DNA of 58,025 nucleotides, from NCBI RefSeq assembly GCF_001485495.1, contig NZ_BCNF01000042.1, positions 1 to 58,025 of the forward strand, in the 5' to 3' direction. This DNA comes from Gordonia desulfuricans NBRC 100010. GTDB taxonomy: Bacteria; Actinomycetota; Actinomycetes; Mycobacteriales; Mycobacteriaceae. Below the pieces are notes generated by a model, which did not search any database, was not told where the DNA came from, and saw nothing but the letters and a program-made list of their open reading frames with translations. This document shows, in pieces, positions 27,348 through 39,377 of this stretch. How positions within the stretch are numbered: position 1 is the stretch's first letter; each line of letters starts with the position of its first letter. A program made the position numbers and the translations under genes.

Positions 27348-28459
27348 GCGTGTTCGGTGGGGTCCTCGCCGATCGGTTCGCCGCGCCCCGGTCCCGTCTC
27401 CACGTCCAGGCCGCACTGTATGTCGCCGGTGGCGTCGGAGTGGTCGTGGCGCTGATCCTGTCGTCCGGCGCCTACCTGGACACCGCACTGATCGGATGGT
27501 TCGACGGCGCATTCGGCAGCAGCTATGCGGCCACCCAGACCATCCAGAACGCGACCACCCTGACCCTCGTCGCACTGGGTGCCGCGGTGGCATTGCGCAC
27601 CGGGGTGATCAGCATCGGCGGCGAAGGGCAGGTGATCGTCGGGGCGATCGCGGCCACCGCCGTCGCATCGGGACTCGGCGAGGCCGTACCGCACCCGGTG
27701 GCGTTGGTGCTCGGCGTCGTCGCCGGTGCCGTCGGCGGCGTGCTGTGGGCGCTCCCGCCGGCGTTCGCGAAGTGGCGGTGGAACGTCAACGAGATCCTGT
27801 TCACCCTGCTCATGAACTATGTCGCCGTCGCCGTGCTGGCATATCTGCTGCGGACATCGTTACGCGATCCGCAGTCCAACTCGAGTCCGCAGAGCGCTCC
27901 GATCCCGGGATCGTCGATGCTGCCGTTGCTCCCGGTCCCCGGACATCTGCATGCCGGGGTGCTCCTGGTCGTCGCCGCCGTCGCGGCGGGGCTGTGGTTC
28001 CACCGGACCGGCGCTGCCTTCCTGCTCGACGTGCACCGGACGAGGCCGGCGCTGGCCTCGCGCGCCGGTCTCGGGCACGGCCGGGCGATCCTCGTCGCGT
28101 TCGTGGTGTCCGGTGCTGCGGCCGGTGCCGCCGGATGGGTGCAACTGGCCGGGGTGACCGGCCGCCTCGAACCGAACATCACCGCGGGGCTCGGGTTCTC
28201 GGCAGTCGCCGTCGCCGTGCTCGGCCGGTTCCACCCGATCGGCATCGTGATCGCCGCGGTCTTCTACGCATCACTCGGAACCGGCTCGGCCGGAGTGCAA
28301 TTCGCCACCGGAACCACACCCGCCGCGATCGGCACCGTCTCGCAGGGCATCCTGCTGCTGGCCGCCGCACTCGTCGGCACGGTGATGTACACCGCCCGTC
28401 GGACCCCGCGCGGTGCGGGCACGCCGACGGCGACCCCGATCGAGGAGCCGGTCGGATGA
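27344..28459 (+). CDS. ABC permease, nucleoside type, first subunit
   Basis: 371 aa, about nine hydrophobic segments, BPD_transp_2 family. The motif VISIGGEGQVIVGA is the conserved permease signature of nucleoside (YufP/NupP) systems, as is WNVNEILFTLLMNY. ATG overlaps the ATPase stop. It pairs with the next permease. Confidence 0.92.
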   Translation: MSVFGGVLADRFAAPRSRLHVQAALYVAGGVGVVVALILSSGAYLDTALIGWFDGAFGSSYAATQTIQNATTLTLVALGAAVALRTGVISIGGEGQVIVGAIAATAVASGLGEAVPHPVALVLGVVAGAVGGVLWALPPAFAKWRWNVNEILFTLLMNYVAVAVLAYLLRTSLRDPQSNSSPQSAPIPGSSMLPLLPVPGHLHAGVLLVVAAVAAGLWFHRTGAAFLLDVHRTRPALASRAGLGHGRAILVAFVVSGAAAGAAGWVQLAGVTGRLEPNITAGLGFSAVAVAVLGRFHPIGIVIAAVFYASLGTGSAGVQFATGTTPAAIGTVSQGILLLAAALVGTVMYTARRTPRGAGTPTATPIEEPVG

Positions 28460-29475
28460 GCGCGATCGAGTTCTGGACCGTGGTGATCGCCGGCGCGATC
28501 GGGCTGTCGGCACCGATCATCGTCGCCGGTGTCGGCGAGATCGTCTTCGAACGGGCCGGCGGGTTCAACGTCGGCATCGAGGGCATGATGCTGCTCGGTG
28601 CGGCCACCGGGGTGGTCGGCGCCCGTGTCGGCGGTGTCTGGGTGGGCCTGCTGTTCGCCCTGCTGGCCGGCGTGGTCGCCGGCGGCGTCCTCGGCTTCGC
28701 CCATGCGATCGTCCGCGCCGACATCGTGGTGGTGGGCGTCGCGGTGGGCACCATCACCACCGGGCTGTCGGTGTTCATCTACCAGTGGCTCTCGCCGGCC
28801 GGGGCGGTCAACCGCACGGTGCCCACCCAGCCGGTCCTGACGCTCCCGCTGCTGGAACACCTTCCGCTGGTCGGTCGGGGACTGGCGCATGCCGGACTGT
28901 TCTTCTACGCATCACTGGTCCTGGTGGTGGTCGTCGGCTGGTTCCTGCGCAACACCCGCGCCGGGTTGCGGCTGACCGCGGTCGGCGCGGCACCCGAGGT
29001 CGCCCGGGACCGCGGGATCTCACCGTCGGCGACGCTGTGTACGGCAGCGGTGTTCGCCGGCGGCTGCGCCGGGCTCGGCGGTGCGGTGGTCTCGCTCGGC
29101 AGCATCGGCACCTTCTCGCCGGGTATGACCGGCGGCGTCGGATTCATCGCCCTGGCAGTGGTGATCGTCGCCCGGGGACGTCCCGGGGGACTGGTGATCG
29201 GCGCCCTGGGATTCGCGTTCTTCAACAGCCTGGCGCTGCTGGCCCAGACCCGTGACCTGGGTCTTCCGGTGGAGCTCTATCAGGGACTGCCCTATGCGGT
29301 GGCCCTCGCCGTCCTCTGCGTCGCGGCGTCCGGGCGTGGGGTGGGCGGCCGGCTGCGGCGCCGGCCGCCCCCGGCTGCGACCCGACCCTCCGGCAACACC
29401 GGTGACACGAAACCCCCGGTCACCGGGAACGACAAGCACTCTCATCCAGATCAACCACAGGAGGCACTCTCATGA
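28456..29475 (+). CDS. ABC permease, nucleoside type, second subunit
   Basis: 339 aa, about nine hydrophobic segments, YufQ/NupQ-like. The motif FNVGIEGMMLLGA is the conserved signature. The C-terminal 50 residues are hydrophilic, Pro/Thr-rich and non-conserved. They include the Shine-Dalgarno AGGAGG of the next gene, so this tail may be an effect of overlapping genes. ATG overlaps the previous stop. Confidence 0.92.
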   Translation: MSAIEFWTVVIAGAIGLSAPIIVAGVGEIVFERAGGFNVGIEGMMLLGAATGVVGARVGGVWVGLLFALLAGVVAGGVLGFAHAIVRADIVVVGVAVGTITTGLSVFIYQWLSPAGAVNRTVPTQPVLTLPLLEHLPLVGRGLAHAGLFFYASLVLVVVVGWFLRNTRAGLRLTAVGAAPEVARDRGISPSATLCTAAVFAGGCAGLGGAVVSLGSIGTFSPGMTGGVGFIALAVVIVARGRPGGLVIGALGFAFFNSLALLAQTRDLGLPVELYQGLPYAVALAVLCVAASGRGVGGRLRRRPPPAATRPSGNTGDTKPPVTGNDKHSHPDQPQEALS

Positions 29476-30611
29476 CCGTCGGATTCATCGGCGAGGCACG
29501 CGATTCCGTCGACGACCGCGAACGCGGCCACATCGACACCGTGATCGGGCTGGCCGAGCAGTTCGCGAAACTCGCGGCCGATCACGACGAGCGCGCCGAG
29601 ATCAACGTCGCGAACCTCGACGCCCTGCACGATGCCGGGCTGACCGCAGCGGTGTTGCCTGCGGCGGTCGGGGGAGAGGGACTGTCCTATCGGGCATTCG
29701 GCGCCATCGTGCGGGCGATCGCGCAGGGCGATCCGGCCACCGCGACGATCTGGGCGATGCACACCGGCGCCGGGGTGGGACTGGCGGAACTGACCCGGGA
29801 CGGCCTCGGATCGTTCTTCGCCGACGAGTTCCTGGCCGGCCGCCGGTTCGCCAATGCGCTGTCGGAGCCCGCCACCGGCAACGCCTTCCTCAACCCGCAG
29901 CAGGATGCGCAGCCGGTCGACGGAGGCTGGACGCTGCACGGAGCCAAGCGATTCGTCTCGGGCAGTGAGATCGCCGATTACCTGCTGGTCAACGCACGCG
30001 TCGACGGAGAGCCCGCGTACTTCGCCGTCATCCCCGACGACTCGGTGACCTTCGTGCCGATCTGGGACACGCTGGGCCTGCGCGCCACCCGCAGTCAGCT
30101 GGTGTCCTTCGACAACACGCTGCTCGCCGCGGACAAGCGCGGCCGGGTTCCGGGCCCCACCGACTTCGCCGCGATCCCCGCGGCGCTGCCGGCCATCTCG
30201 CTGGGGATCGCCGACGCCGCGCTCGCCGCCCTGATCGCACACGCTCGAGGTCGTGAGATCGCCGGTGCACCGTTGTCGCACCAGCAGTGGGTCCAGCACG
30301 CCGTCGCCGACGCCGAGATCAAACTGACTGCCGCACATGCCCTCTACGACAAGGCATTGCGTGAGGCCGATGCACATGATCCGGCCTTCTTCCCGGACCT
30401 GAACCGGGCCAAGTATCTCGCCAACAAGGTGGCCGTGGAGGTGTCCGGTCTCGGCGTGCGGATCGGTGGCGGCACCGGCTTCCTCAAGACCTCACCCATC
30501 CAGCGACATCACCGCGATGCGCAGGCCGGGCAGCTGATGGCACACTCCACCGAGGTGCTGGCGACCATCATCGGCAGCGACGTCCTCGGCGTCGGCGTGC
30601 AGGCGCGATGA
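29472..30611 (+). CDS. Acyl-CoA dehydrogenase-fold flavoenzyme (DszC-like)
   Basis: 379 aa. It has the acyl-CoA dehydrogenase fold: N-terminal helices, a beta domain with ALSEPATGN and LHGAKRFVSGSEIADY, and a type-2 C-terminal helical domain with GVRIGGGTGFLKTS. The catalytic Glu of true dehydrogenases is not evident. Many relatives of this type are reduced-flavin monooxygenases (DszC, SfnC, HpaB-like), and pairing with a luciferase-family enzyme supports that. AGGAGG lies 7 nt upstream, and ATGA overlaps link it to both neighbours. The substrate is unknown, but the operon implies something imported by the BMP system. Confidence 0.82.
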   Translation: MTVGFIGEARDSVDDRERGHIDTVIGLAEQFAKLAADHDERAEINVANLDALHDAGLTAAVLPAAVGGEGLSYRAFGAIVRAIAQGDPATATIWAMHTGAGVGLAELTRDGLGSFFADEFLAGRRFANALSEPATGNAFLNPQQDAQPVDGGWTLHGAKRFVSGSEIADYLLVNARVDGEPAYFAVIPDDSVTFVPIWDTLGLRATRSQLVSFDNTLLAADKRGRVPGPTDFAAIPAALPAISLGIADAALAALIAHARGREIAGAPLSHQQWVQHAVADAEIKLTAAHALYDKALREADAHDPAFFPDLNRAKYLANKVAVEVSGLGVRIGGGTGFLKTSPIQRHHRDAQAGQLMAHSTEVLATIIGSDVLGVGVQAR

Positions 30612-31993
30612 CCGTGGCACGTCCTCGGATGATCTTCAACGCGTTCAACATGTTCACCGTCTCCCATCACGACCAGGGGATGTGGGCGTGGCCGGGAAGC
30701 CGTCAGCGCGAATACAACTCGGTCGACTACTGGGTGGACGTCGCACGCCTGCTCGAGCGTGGACATTTCGACACGCTGTTCTTCGCCGATGTGCTCGCCC
30801 CGTACGACACCTTCGGTGACAGCAGCGAGCGGGCCATCTCGAGTGGAATGCAGTTCCCGGTCAACGATCCCGGCACCCTGATCCCCGCCCTGGCCCACGC
30901 CACCGACGACCTGGGGTTCGTCCTGACCCAGAACATCCTGCAGGAACCGCCGTATGCGTTCGCACGCAAGATGTCGTCGCTCGATCACCTCACCCGCGGA
31001 CGGATCGCCTGGAACATCGTCACCACGTTCCTGCCCGGTGCGGGCCGCAACCTGGGGTTCGCCGGATTGCCCGACCACGCCGAACGGTATGCGCGCGCAG
31101 ACGACTTCGTCGACGTCGTCTACAAGTTGTGGGAGGCGTCCTGGGAGGACGACGCCGTCATCGCCGACGCCGCGACCGGCCGATACAACGACCCGGCCAA
31201 GATCCATCGCATCGATCACACCGGGCCCTACTACGACGTCGTCGGCCCGCATCTGTGTGAACCGTCGCCGCAGCGCACACCGTTTCTCGTGCAGGCCGGG
31301 GTGTCCGCGCGCGGACGTGACTTCGCCGGCCGCAACGCGGAGGCATTGTTCATCAATGCGTTGAGTCCGCAGGAGGCCGCACCCGTCGTCGCCGACGTCC
31401 GGGCCGCCGCGGCACGTCACGGGCGTGATCCGGCGAGCGTGGTGCTGTTCGGCATCCTCGGTTTCGTCGTCGGCAGCACAGAGGCCGAGGCCAAGCGATT
31501 GCAGGAGGAGATCACCGACTTCCAGAGCATCGACGCCCACCTCGCCAAGCAGAGCGTCTTCCTCGGATACGACTTCGGCCAACTCGACCCGAACGAGCCG
31601 ATCGGTGAGATCGCCAAACGGCCCGAAGGAAAGGAAGGCGTCGTCGGGCAACTCATCGCGATGTCGCCGAACGATCGCTTCACCATCGGTGAGCTGGTCC
31701 GCTGGTACGGCAACCTGCGGGTGGTGGGCACCCCGGAACAGATCGCCGACCACATCGAGGCCTGGCAGGATGCCGGCGTCGGTGGGATGAACGTCCAGTA
31801 CGTGGTGTCGCCGGGCACCTTCGAGGACTTCGTCGACCACGTCGCCCCCGAACTCGAACGCCGCGGGATCATGCAGGATCGCTACCGGCCGGGAACGTTG
31901 CGGGAAAAGATCTTTCCCGGCAACGGGCCGTACCTCCCCGAAGCGCATCCGGCGCGTGGACACCGTCGGGCGGCATTCGGTGTGACCGTCTGA
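30608..31993 (+). CDS. NtaA/SnaA/DszA-family FMN-dependent monooxygenase
   Basis: 461 aa luciferase-like TIM barrel of the NtaA/SnaA/DszA group: FNAFNMFTVSHHDQGMWAWP, LERGHFDTLFFAD, HLTRGRIAWNIVTT and VQAGVSARGRDFAG. These use FMNH2 and O2 to cleave C-N or C-S bonds or hydroxylate heterocycles. They need a flavin reductase, and none is encoded in the cluster. It is the last gene of the operon, overlapping its neighbour by ATGA. DszA/DszC-like pairs are known from sulfur-heterocycle degradation, but a nucleoside-type importer beside them is unusual. Confidence 0.88.
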   Translation: MTVARPRMIFNAFNMFTVSHHDQGMWAWPGSRQREYNSVDYWVDVARLLERGHFDTLFFADVLAPYDTFGDSSERAISSGMQFPVNDPGTLIPALAHATDDLGFVLTQNILQEPPYAFARKMSSLDHLTRGRIAWNIVTTFLPGAGRNLGFAGLPDHAERYARADDFVDVVYKLWEASWEDDAVIADAATGRYNDPAKIHRIDHTGPYYDVVGPHLCEPSPQRTPFLVQAGVSARGRDFAGRNAEALFINALSPQEAAPVVADVRAAAARHGRDPASVVLFGILGFVVGSTEAEAKRLQEEITDFQSIDAHLAKQSVFLGYDFGQLDPNEPIGEIAKRPEGKEGVVGQLIAMSPNDRFTIGELVRWYGNLRVVGTPEQIADHIEAWQDAGVGGMNVQYVVSPGTFEDFVDHVAPELERRGIMQDRYRPGTLREKIFPGNGPYLPEAHPARGHRRAAFGVTV

Positions 31994-32032
31994 TCGAGAC
32001 CTGCCAGAACCTGGCGTCGTGCCGTGCGCGGT

Positions 32033-32091
32033 GTGGATAGTCCACGTGGTGTCGGGTTCTCGACCACTTCGTGGAGTGTCGGGGACCCGAC
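32033..32091 (+). terminator. Cluster of three hairpins after the oxygenase operon
   Basis: GTGGA-TAG-TCCAC (32033-32045), CCAC-TTC-GTGG (32064-32074) and GTCGGG-GA-CCCGAC (32078-32091) follow the stop of the upstream operon by 40 bp. They lack U-tracts. They may end transcription or be chance dyads in GC-rich DNA. Confidence 0.35.
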
Positions 32092-32386
32092 AATCGCCAT
32101 GTCGGACCGCGGCCGAACAAATGGTCGACCACCGTGCGCGGATGGGCGTCCGGCGGGTGCCGTACGGTGCGTCCGGCATCCGGACCGTCGGACTGCCTGC
32201 CGTCGACGCGGGGGATCGATCTGCGCGCCAGAACCAGCACAGCGCCCCGAACCGGTGCGGATCATCCCCTCCGCACGCCGTCCGACGCCACATTGTGGAC
32301 GGCTTCACGAACCCGGTGAAGTCCTCCCGTCGCAGACCGCGAACCGCCGTCGCCACCGTGTGGGAAACCCGGTGGTGCCCGACCCG

Positions 32387-32392
32387 TAAACT
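32387..32392 (+). promoter_or_regulatory. -10 box of the his operon
   Basis: TAAACT, 36 bp before the hisD ATG, with AGGAGA close to the start codon. No clear -35. No His-rich leader peptide or T-box was seen. Confidence 0.5.
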
Positions 32393-32428
32393 AGGAGGGT
32401 AAAACCCCACCCAGACCAGGAGAGACTC

Positions 32429-34926
<2,498 letters not shown>

Positions 34927-35559
34927 GTGACCTCAGGACAGCAGCCCGCACCGCGTATCGCGCGGATCGAGCGCACCACCAAGGAATCGTCGATCACCGT
35001 CGAGTTGAACCTCGACGGCACCGGCAAGACCGACATCTCCACCGGTATCCCGTTCTACGACCACATGCTCACCGCGTTCGGTGCACACGGCAGCTTCGAC
35101 CTCACCGTCAAGGCCGAGGGTGACATCGAGGTCGAGGGCCACCACACCATCGAGGACACCGCCATCGTCCTCGGCCAGGCGCTCGGCCAGGCCCTCGGCG
35201 ACAAGAAGGGCATCCGCCGCTTCGGCGACTGCTTCATCCCGATGGACGAGACCCTCGCCCATGCCGTCGTCGACGTCTCCGGCCGGCCGTACTGCGTGCA
35301 CACCGGCGAGCCCGAACACATGCTGGCCGCGGTGATCGGCGGCTACCCGGGGGTGCCGTACTCGACGGTGATCAACCGGCACGTGTTCGAGTCGATCGCC
35401 CTGAACGCCCGCATCGCATTGCACGTGCGCGTGCTCTACGGGCGCGACCAGCACCACATCACCGAGGCCGAGTTCAAGGCCCTCGCCCGGGCGCTGCGTG
35501 AGGCCACCGAGTACGACCCGCGCACCAGCGGTATCCCGTCCACCAAGGGGGCACTGTGA
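34927..35559 (+). CDS. hisB: Imidazoleglycerol-phosphate dehydratase
   Basis: 210 aa monofunctional dehydratase. Duplicated metal-binding motifs are present: [13 protein letters not shown] with [11 protein letters not shown], and the second set around [12 protein letters not shown] with [14 protein letters not shown]. No phosphatase domain is fused, so histidinol-phosphate phosphatase must be another gene (impA here or one elsewhere). GTG start directly after hisC. Confidence 0.97.
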   Translation: MTSGQQPAPRIARIERTTKESSITVELNLDGTGKTDISTGIPFYDHMLTAFGAHGSFDLTVKAEGDIEVEGHHTIEDTAIVLGQALGQALGDKKGIRRFGDCFIPMDETLAHAVVDVSGRPYCVHTGEPEHMLAAVIGGYPGVPYSTVINRHVFESIALNARIALHVRVLYGRDQHHITEAEFKALARALREATEYDPRTSGIPSTKGAL

Positions 35560-36197
35560 GCGCCCCGAGTATCGCGCTGCTCGACTACGGCAGCGGCAAC
35601 CTGCGCTCGGCGCACCGCGCCCTCGAACGGGTCGGCGGCGACGTCACCGTGACCAGCGACTTCGACACCGCGCTCGACGCCGACGGCCTCGTGGTCCCCG
35701 GTGTGGGTGCCTTCGCCGCCTGCATGGAGGGTCTGCGGGCGGTCAAGGGCGACCGGATCATCGGCCGCCGGCTGGCCGGTGGACGACCGGTGCTCGGCAT
35801 CTGTGTGGGCATGCAGATCCTCTTCGAGCAGGGCGTCGAATTCGGTGTGGAGGCCGACGGATGCGGCGAGTGGCCCGGTGCGGTCACCCGGCTGCACGCC
35901 CCGGTGCTGCCGCACATGGGCTGGAACACCGTTGCCGCGCCGGAGGATTCGGTGTTGTTCGCCGGACTCGACGCCGACACGCGGTTCTATTTCGTGCACT
36001 CCTACGCGGCGCAGGAATGGACCATGGACAACGACGGCACCGCGCTGCGGGCACCCGCCCTGACCTGGGCCGACTACGGCGGAAAGTTCTTGGCCGCCAT
36101 CGAGAACGGGCCGCTGAGTGCGACCCAGTTCCATCCGGAGAAGTCGGGCGATGCCGGAGCGCAACTCCTGCGGAACTGGATCGGGAGCCTGGCATGA
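35556..36197 (+). CDS. hisH: Imidazole glycerol phosphate synthase glutaminase subunit
   Basis: 213 aa class I glutamine amidotransferase. It supplies ammonia to HisF. The catalytic triad is visible: Cys in [11 protein letters not shown], and His and Glu in [18 protein letters not shown] begins the domain. GTG overlaps the hisB stop, and the stop overlaps the next small ORF. Confidence 0.96.
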   Translation: MSAPSIALLDYGSGNLRSAHRALERVGGDVTVTSDFDTALDADGLVVPGVGAFAACMEGLRAVKGDRIIGRRLAGGRPVLGICVGMQILFEQGVEFGVEADGCGEWPGAVTRLHAPVLPHMGWNTVAAPEDSVLFAGLDADTRFYFVHSYAAQEWTMDNDGTALRAPALTWADYGGKFLAAIENGPLSATQFHPEKSGDAGAQLLRNWIGSLA

Positions 36198-36457
36198 CCG
36201 GCGCCGGTGACGGAAACACGCCCTACCGGTTCTCCTACGGCAAGTTCGTCCTGTACGTGCTGGGCTCGGGAGTGCTGGTGCTGGTGGTGTGCGTGCCCAT
36301 CATCCTGGTGCTCGCGCACTGGAATTCCGTCGCCGGACTCATCGCCGCACTGGTCACCGTGATCTTGATGATCGCCACGATCGGCACGGTCTCGAAACGA
36401 CAGATCGGCAAGGCCGAGGCCGCCATGCGCGCCCGCGGTCAGCTACCGCCCACCTGA
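36194..36457 (+). CDS. Small two-helix membrane protein in the his operon
   Basis: 87 aa, unknown function. Two hydrophobic segments (about 18-42 and 46-66) are followed by a basic, Ala-rich C-terminus. ATGA overlap with hisH and a position inside the operon make it a real gene. No enzyme motif was seen. Small membrane proteins at this spot occur in related actinobacteria, as I recall, but no role is known. Confidence 0.75.
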   Translation: MTGAGDGNTPYRFSYGKFVLYVLGSGVLVLVVCVPIILVLAHWNSVAGLIAALVTVILMIATIGTVSKRQIGKAEAAMRARGQLPPT

Positions 36458-36511
36458 CATCCATCAGACCCGTTACCACCCAACGGAAATCAGCAAAGGA
36501 CCTACCGATTC

Positions 36512-37255
36512 ATGGGTAACACCCTCGAACTCCTGCCCGCCGTCGACGTCGCCGACGGTCAGGCCGTCCGTCTGGTGCAAGGTGCCGCGGGCACCGAGAC
36601 CTCCTACGGTTCGCCGCGCGAGGCGGCACTGGCCTGGCAGCGTGACGGCGCCGAGTGGATTCACCTCGTGGATCTCGATGCCGCCTTCGGTCGCGGCGAC
36701 AACCGGGCCCTGCTGGCCGAGGTGGTCGGCGAGCTCGACGTCAAGGTGGAGCTGTCCGGCGGCATCCGCGACGACGACTCGCTCGAGGCCGCCCTCGCCA
36801 CCGGCTGCACCCGCGTCAACCTGGGTACCGCCGCACTCGAGAACCCCGAATGGTGTGCCCGCGCGATCGCCCGCCACGGCGACCGGATCGCCGTCGGCCT
36901 CGACGTGATCCGCGACGGCTCCTCCTACCGGCTGCGCGGCCGCGGCTGGGTCACCGACGGCGGTGACCTGTGGGAGGTCCTCGAACGACTCAACCGCGAC
37001 GGCTGCGCCCGCTACGTCGTCACCGACGTCTCCAAGGACGGCACCCTCGCCGGACCCAACCTGGAACTGCTCGGCGAGGTCGCCGCGGCCACCGACGCCC
37101 CGATCGTGGCGTCCGGCGGTGTCTCGGCGATCGACGACCTCGTCGCCATCTCCGGCCTGGTCGACCAGGGCGTCGAGGGAGCGATCGTCGGCAAGGCGCT
37201 CTACGCCGGCCGGTTCACCCTGCCGGAGGCGCTGCAGGCGGTCGGCGGACGGTGA
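36512..37255 (+). CDS. priA: Phosphoribosyl isomerase (HisA/PriA)
   Basis: 247 aa (beta-alpha)8 barrel: [18 protein letters not shown] with the first catalytic Asp, [10 protein letters not shown], and [15 protein letters not shown] with the second Asp. In actinobacteria this is usually PriA, which acts on both ProFAR (histidine) and PRA (tryptophan). No trpF occurs in the trp cluster of this window, which fits. Preceded by a 54-bp gap with AAAGGA upstream. The stop overlaps the phosphatase GTG. Confidence 0.93.
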   Translation: MGNTLELLPAVDVADGQAVRLVQGAAGTETSYGSPREAALAWQRDGAEWIHLVDLDAAFGRGDNRALLAEVVGELDVKVELSGGIRDDDSLEAALATGCTRVNLGTAALENPEWCARAIARHGDRIAVGLDVIRDGSSYRLRGRGWVTDGGDLWEVLERLNRDGCARYVVTDVSKDGTLAGPNLELLGEVAAATDAPIVASGGVSAIDDLVAISGLVDQGVEGAIVGKALYAGRFTLPEALQAVGGR

Positions 37256-38106
37256 CCATCGGCACCGACCTGGATCTGCCCCGGCTGCTGCACATCGCCG
37301 GTGGCATCCTCGACGGCGTCAGTGCCGAGTTCGTCGCCGGGCTCGGCGCACCGAGCGCGGTCAGCAAGGGCCGCACCGACTTCGCCACCCAGGTCGATCT
37401 CGACCTGGAACGACGTATCTCCGCCGAGCTCGCCGACCGCACCGGTATCGCGGTACACGGCGAGGAGTTCGGCGGACCACCGGTCGACGAGGGGGTGGTG
37501 TGGGTGCTCGACCCGGTCGACGGCACCTTCAACTACTCCGCAGGCATCCCGTTCACGGGCATCCTGCTCGCGCTGCTGGTGGAGGGCCGCAGCGTGCTGG
37601 GCCTGACCTGGATGCCGTTGTCGGGACAACGGTTCGCCGGACACGTCGACGGCCCGCTGCTGTGCAACGGTGAACCGGCACTGGTGCAACCACCGGCCCG
37701 GCTGTCGGAGGCGGCGATCGCCTTCGGTGCGTTCAACGCCGCACACGGCGGGCGGTACGCCGGTGCCCGTCGCGCCGACCTGCTGCGCGCCCTGTCCGGA
37801 CGTGTCGCCCGGGTACGGATGACCGGCAGCACCGGTGCCGACATGGCGTATGCGGCGTGCGGTGCCTTCGGTGCCGCGATCGCCTTCGGCCGTCACCCCT
37901 GGGACAACGCGGCGGGAGCCGCACTCGTGGCCGCCGCCGGTGGCGTGGCCACCGACCTGGCCGGCAACCCGTGGACGGTCACGTCACCGTCGCTGGTGGC
38001 CGGTGCACCCGGCATCCACCGTGAGGTGATGGCCGTCATCGACGAGGTGATCGACGGCGACTGGTCAGGTCGGGACGATCTCGATGAGGAGGAACAGACC
38101 CGATGA
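37252..38106 (+). CDS. impA: Inositol monophosphatase family protein
   Basis: 284 aa. Metal-binding motifs [22 protein letters not shown] and [15 protein letters not shown] are intact. This family includes inositol monophosphatase, HisN-type histidinol-phosphatase and CysQ. In M. tuberculosis impA holds the same place between hisA and hisF. Position in the his operon makes a histidinol-phosphate phosphatase role possible, because hisB here lacks that domain, but family and synteny favour inositol phosphate. GTG and ATGA overlaps on both sides. Confidence 0.88.
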   Translation: MTIGTDLDLPRLLHIAGGILDGVSAEFVAGLGAPSAVSKGRTDFATQVDLDLERRISAELADRTGIAVHGEEFGGPPVDEGVVWVLDPVDGTFNYSAGIPFTGILLALLVEGRSVLGLTWMPLSGQRFAGHVDGPLLCNGEPALVQPPARLSEAAIAFGAFNAAHGGRYAGARRADLLRALSGRVARVRMTGSTGADMAYAACGAFGAAIAFGRHPWDNAAGAALVAAAGGVATDLAGNPWTVTSPSLVAGAPGIHREVMAVIDEVIDGDWSGRDDLDEEEQTR

Positions 38107-38903
38107 CTTTGGCGGTACGTGTCATTCCCTGCCTGGACGTCGACGACGGCCGGGTGGTCAAGGGCGTCAACTTCCAGAACCTGCGCGACGCCGGTGATCC
38201 GGTGGAACTCGCCGCACGCTACGACGCCGAGGGGGCCGACGAGCTCACCTTCCTCGACGTCACCGCGTCGAGTTCGGGTCGCTCGACGATGCTCGACGTG
38301 GTGAGCCGCACCGCCGAGCAGATCTTCATCCCGCTCACCGTGGGCGGCGGTATCCGTACCGTCGACGACGTCGACACCATGCTGCGGGCCGGCGCCGACA
38401 AGGTCAGTGTCAACACCGCGGCCATCGCCCGTCCCGAGGTGCTCGACGAGATGAGCCGTCGCTTCGGATCACAGTGCATCGTGCTGTCGGTGGATGCGCG
38501 CACCGTCCCGGACGGCGACGCACCCACCCCGTCCGGCTGGGAGGTCACCACCCACGGCGGACGGAAGGGCACCGGCATCGACGCTGTCGAATGGGCAAGG
38601 CGCGGTGAGGAACTCGGAGTGGGGGAGATCCTGCTCAACTCGATGGACGCCGACGGCACCAAACAGGGCTTCGACCTGAAGATGCTCGCGGCGGTGCGTG
38701 CGGCCGTGGCCGTCCCGGTGATCGCCAGCGGTGGTGCCGGTGCGGTCGAGCATTTCCCGCCGGCGGTCTCCGCCGGTGCCGACGCCGTACTCGCCGCGTC
38801 GGTCTTCCACTTCGGCGAGCTCACGATCGGGCAGGTCAAGGACTCGATGGCCGCCGCGGGCATCACCGTCCGCACCGCCCGCGACACCGGACTGGAGGTC
38901 TGA
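38103..38903 (+). CDS. hisF: Imidazole glycerol phosphate synthase cyclase subunit
   Basis: 266 aa barrel: [18 protein letters not shown] with catalytic Asp, VGGGIR, VSVNTAA and [15 protein letters not shown] with the second Asp. It forms ImGP and AICAR with HisH. ATG overlaps the impA stop. hisI starts 4 nt after its own stop. Confidence 0.97.
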   Translation: MTLAVRVIPCLDVDDGRVVKGVNFQNLRDAGDPVELAARYDAEGADELTFLDVTASSSGRSTMLDVVSRTAEQIFIPLTVGGGIRTVDDVDTMLRAGADKVSVNTAAIARPEVLDEMSRRFGSQCIVLSVDARTVPDGDAPTPSGWEVTTHGGRKGTGIDAVEWARRGEELGVGEILLNSMDADGTKQGFDLKMLAAVRAAVAVPVIASGGAGAVEHFPPAVSAGADAVLAASVFHFGELTIGQVKDSMAAAGITVRTARDTGLEV

Positions 38904-38907
38904 TCCG

Positions 38908-39267
38908 ATGGCCCTCGACCCCGAGTTGTCGGCGAAGCTCAAGCGCAACGACGACGGTCTGTTCGCCGCGATCGCGCAGGAGCGTGAGACCGGCATCGTG
39001 CTGATGATGGCGTGGATGGACGACACCGCACTCGAACGCACCCTGGCCACCCGCAAGGCCACCTACTACTCCCGGTCACGGCAGCAGTACTGGGTCAAGG
39101 GGGAGACCAGCGGGCACACCCAGTACGTCCACGATGTGCGCGTCGACTGTGACGGTGACACCCTGCTGCTCGTGGTCGACCAGGTGGGTGCGGCCTGCCA
39201 CACCGGCAACCACAGCTGCTTCGACACGCCATCGCTGCCGTTCGCCGACTCCGCGTCGGCCGGCTGA
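38908..39267 (+). CDS. hisI: Phosphoribosyl-AMP cyclohydrolase
   Basis: 119 aa. The zinc/magnesium motif DCDGD and the pair [12 protein letters not shown] are complete, and [13 protein letters not shown] is present. It opens the adenine ring of PR-AMP. No HisE domain is fused, and hisE/hisG are not in the window. Last gene of the his operon. Confidence 0.97.
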   Translation: MALDPELSAKLKRNDDGLFAAIAQERETGIVLMMAWMDDTALERTLATRKATYYSRSRQQYWVKGETSGHTQYVHDVRVDCDGDTLLLVVDQVGAACHTGNHSCFDTPSLPFADSASAG

Positions 39268-39377
39268 TCGGCGAACGCACGACACCTGGGACAATCGGGG
39301 CCGACAGGCTTGCGACCAGGAGCACAATCGGGCCCACGTGAGTCCGCCCCAGATTTGACGACGAAAGGCGAGCAGGT

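Larger units (their letters stand above)
31994..32428. other. Intergenic region before hisD
   Basis: 435 bp with no convincing gene. Open frames here have no recognisable motif or Shine-Dalgarno. The left third holds three short dyads; the right end holds the hisD promoter and ribosome-binding site. Confidence 0.7.

Noticed and set aside
29472-30611. Fatty-acid acyl-CoA dehydrogenase
   Set aside because: The fold matches, but a clear catalytic Glu was not found, and the partner is an FMN monooxygenase, so an oxygenase-type role is more likely.
32019-32402. Open frames in the gap before hisD
   Set aside because: No family motif, Arg/Pro-rich composition typical of shadow frames, and no ribosome-binding site.
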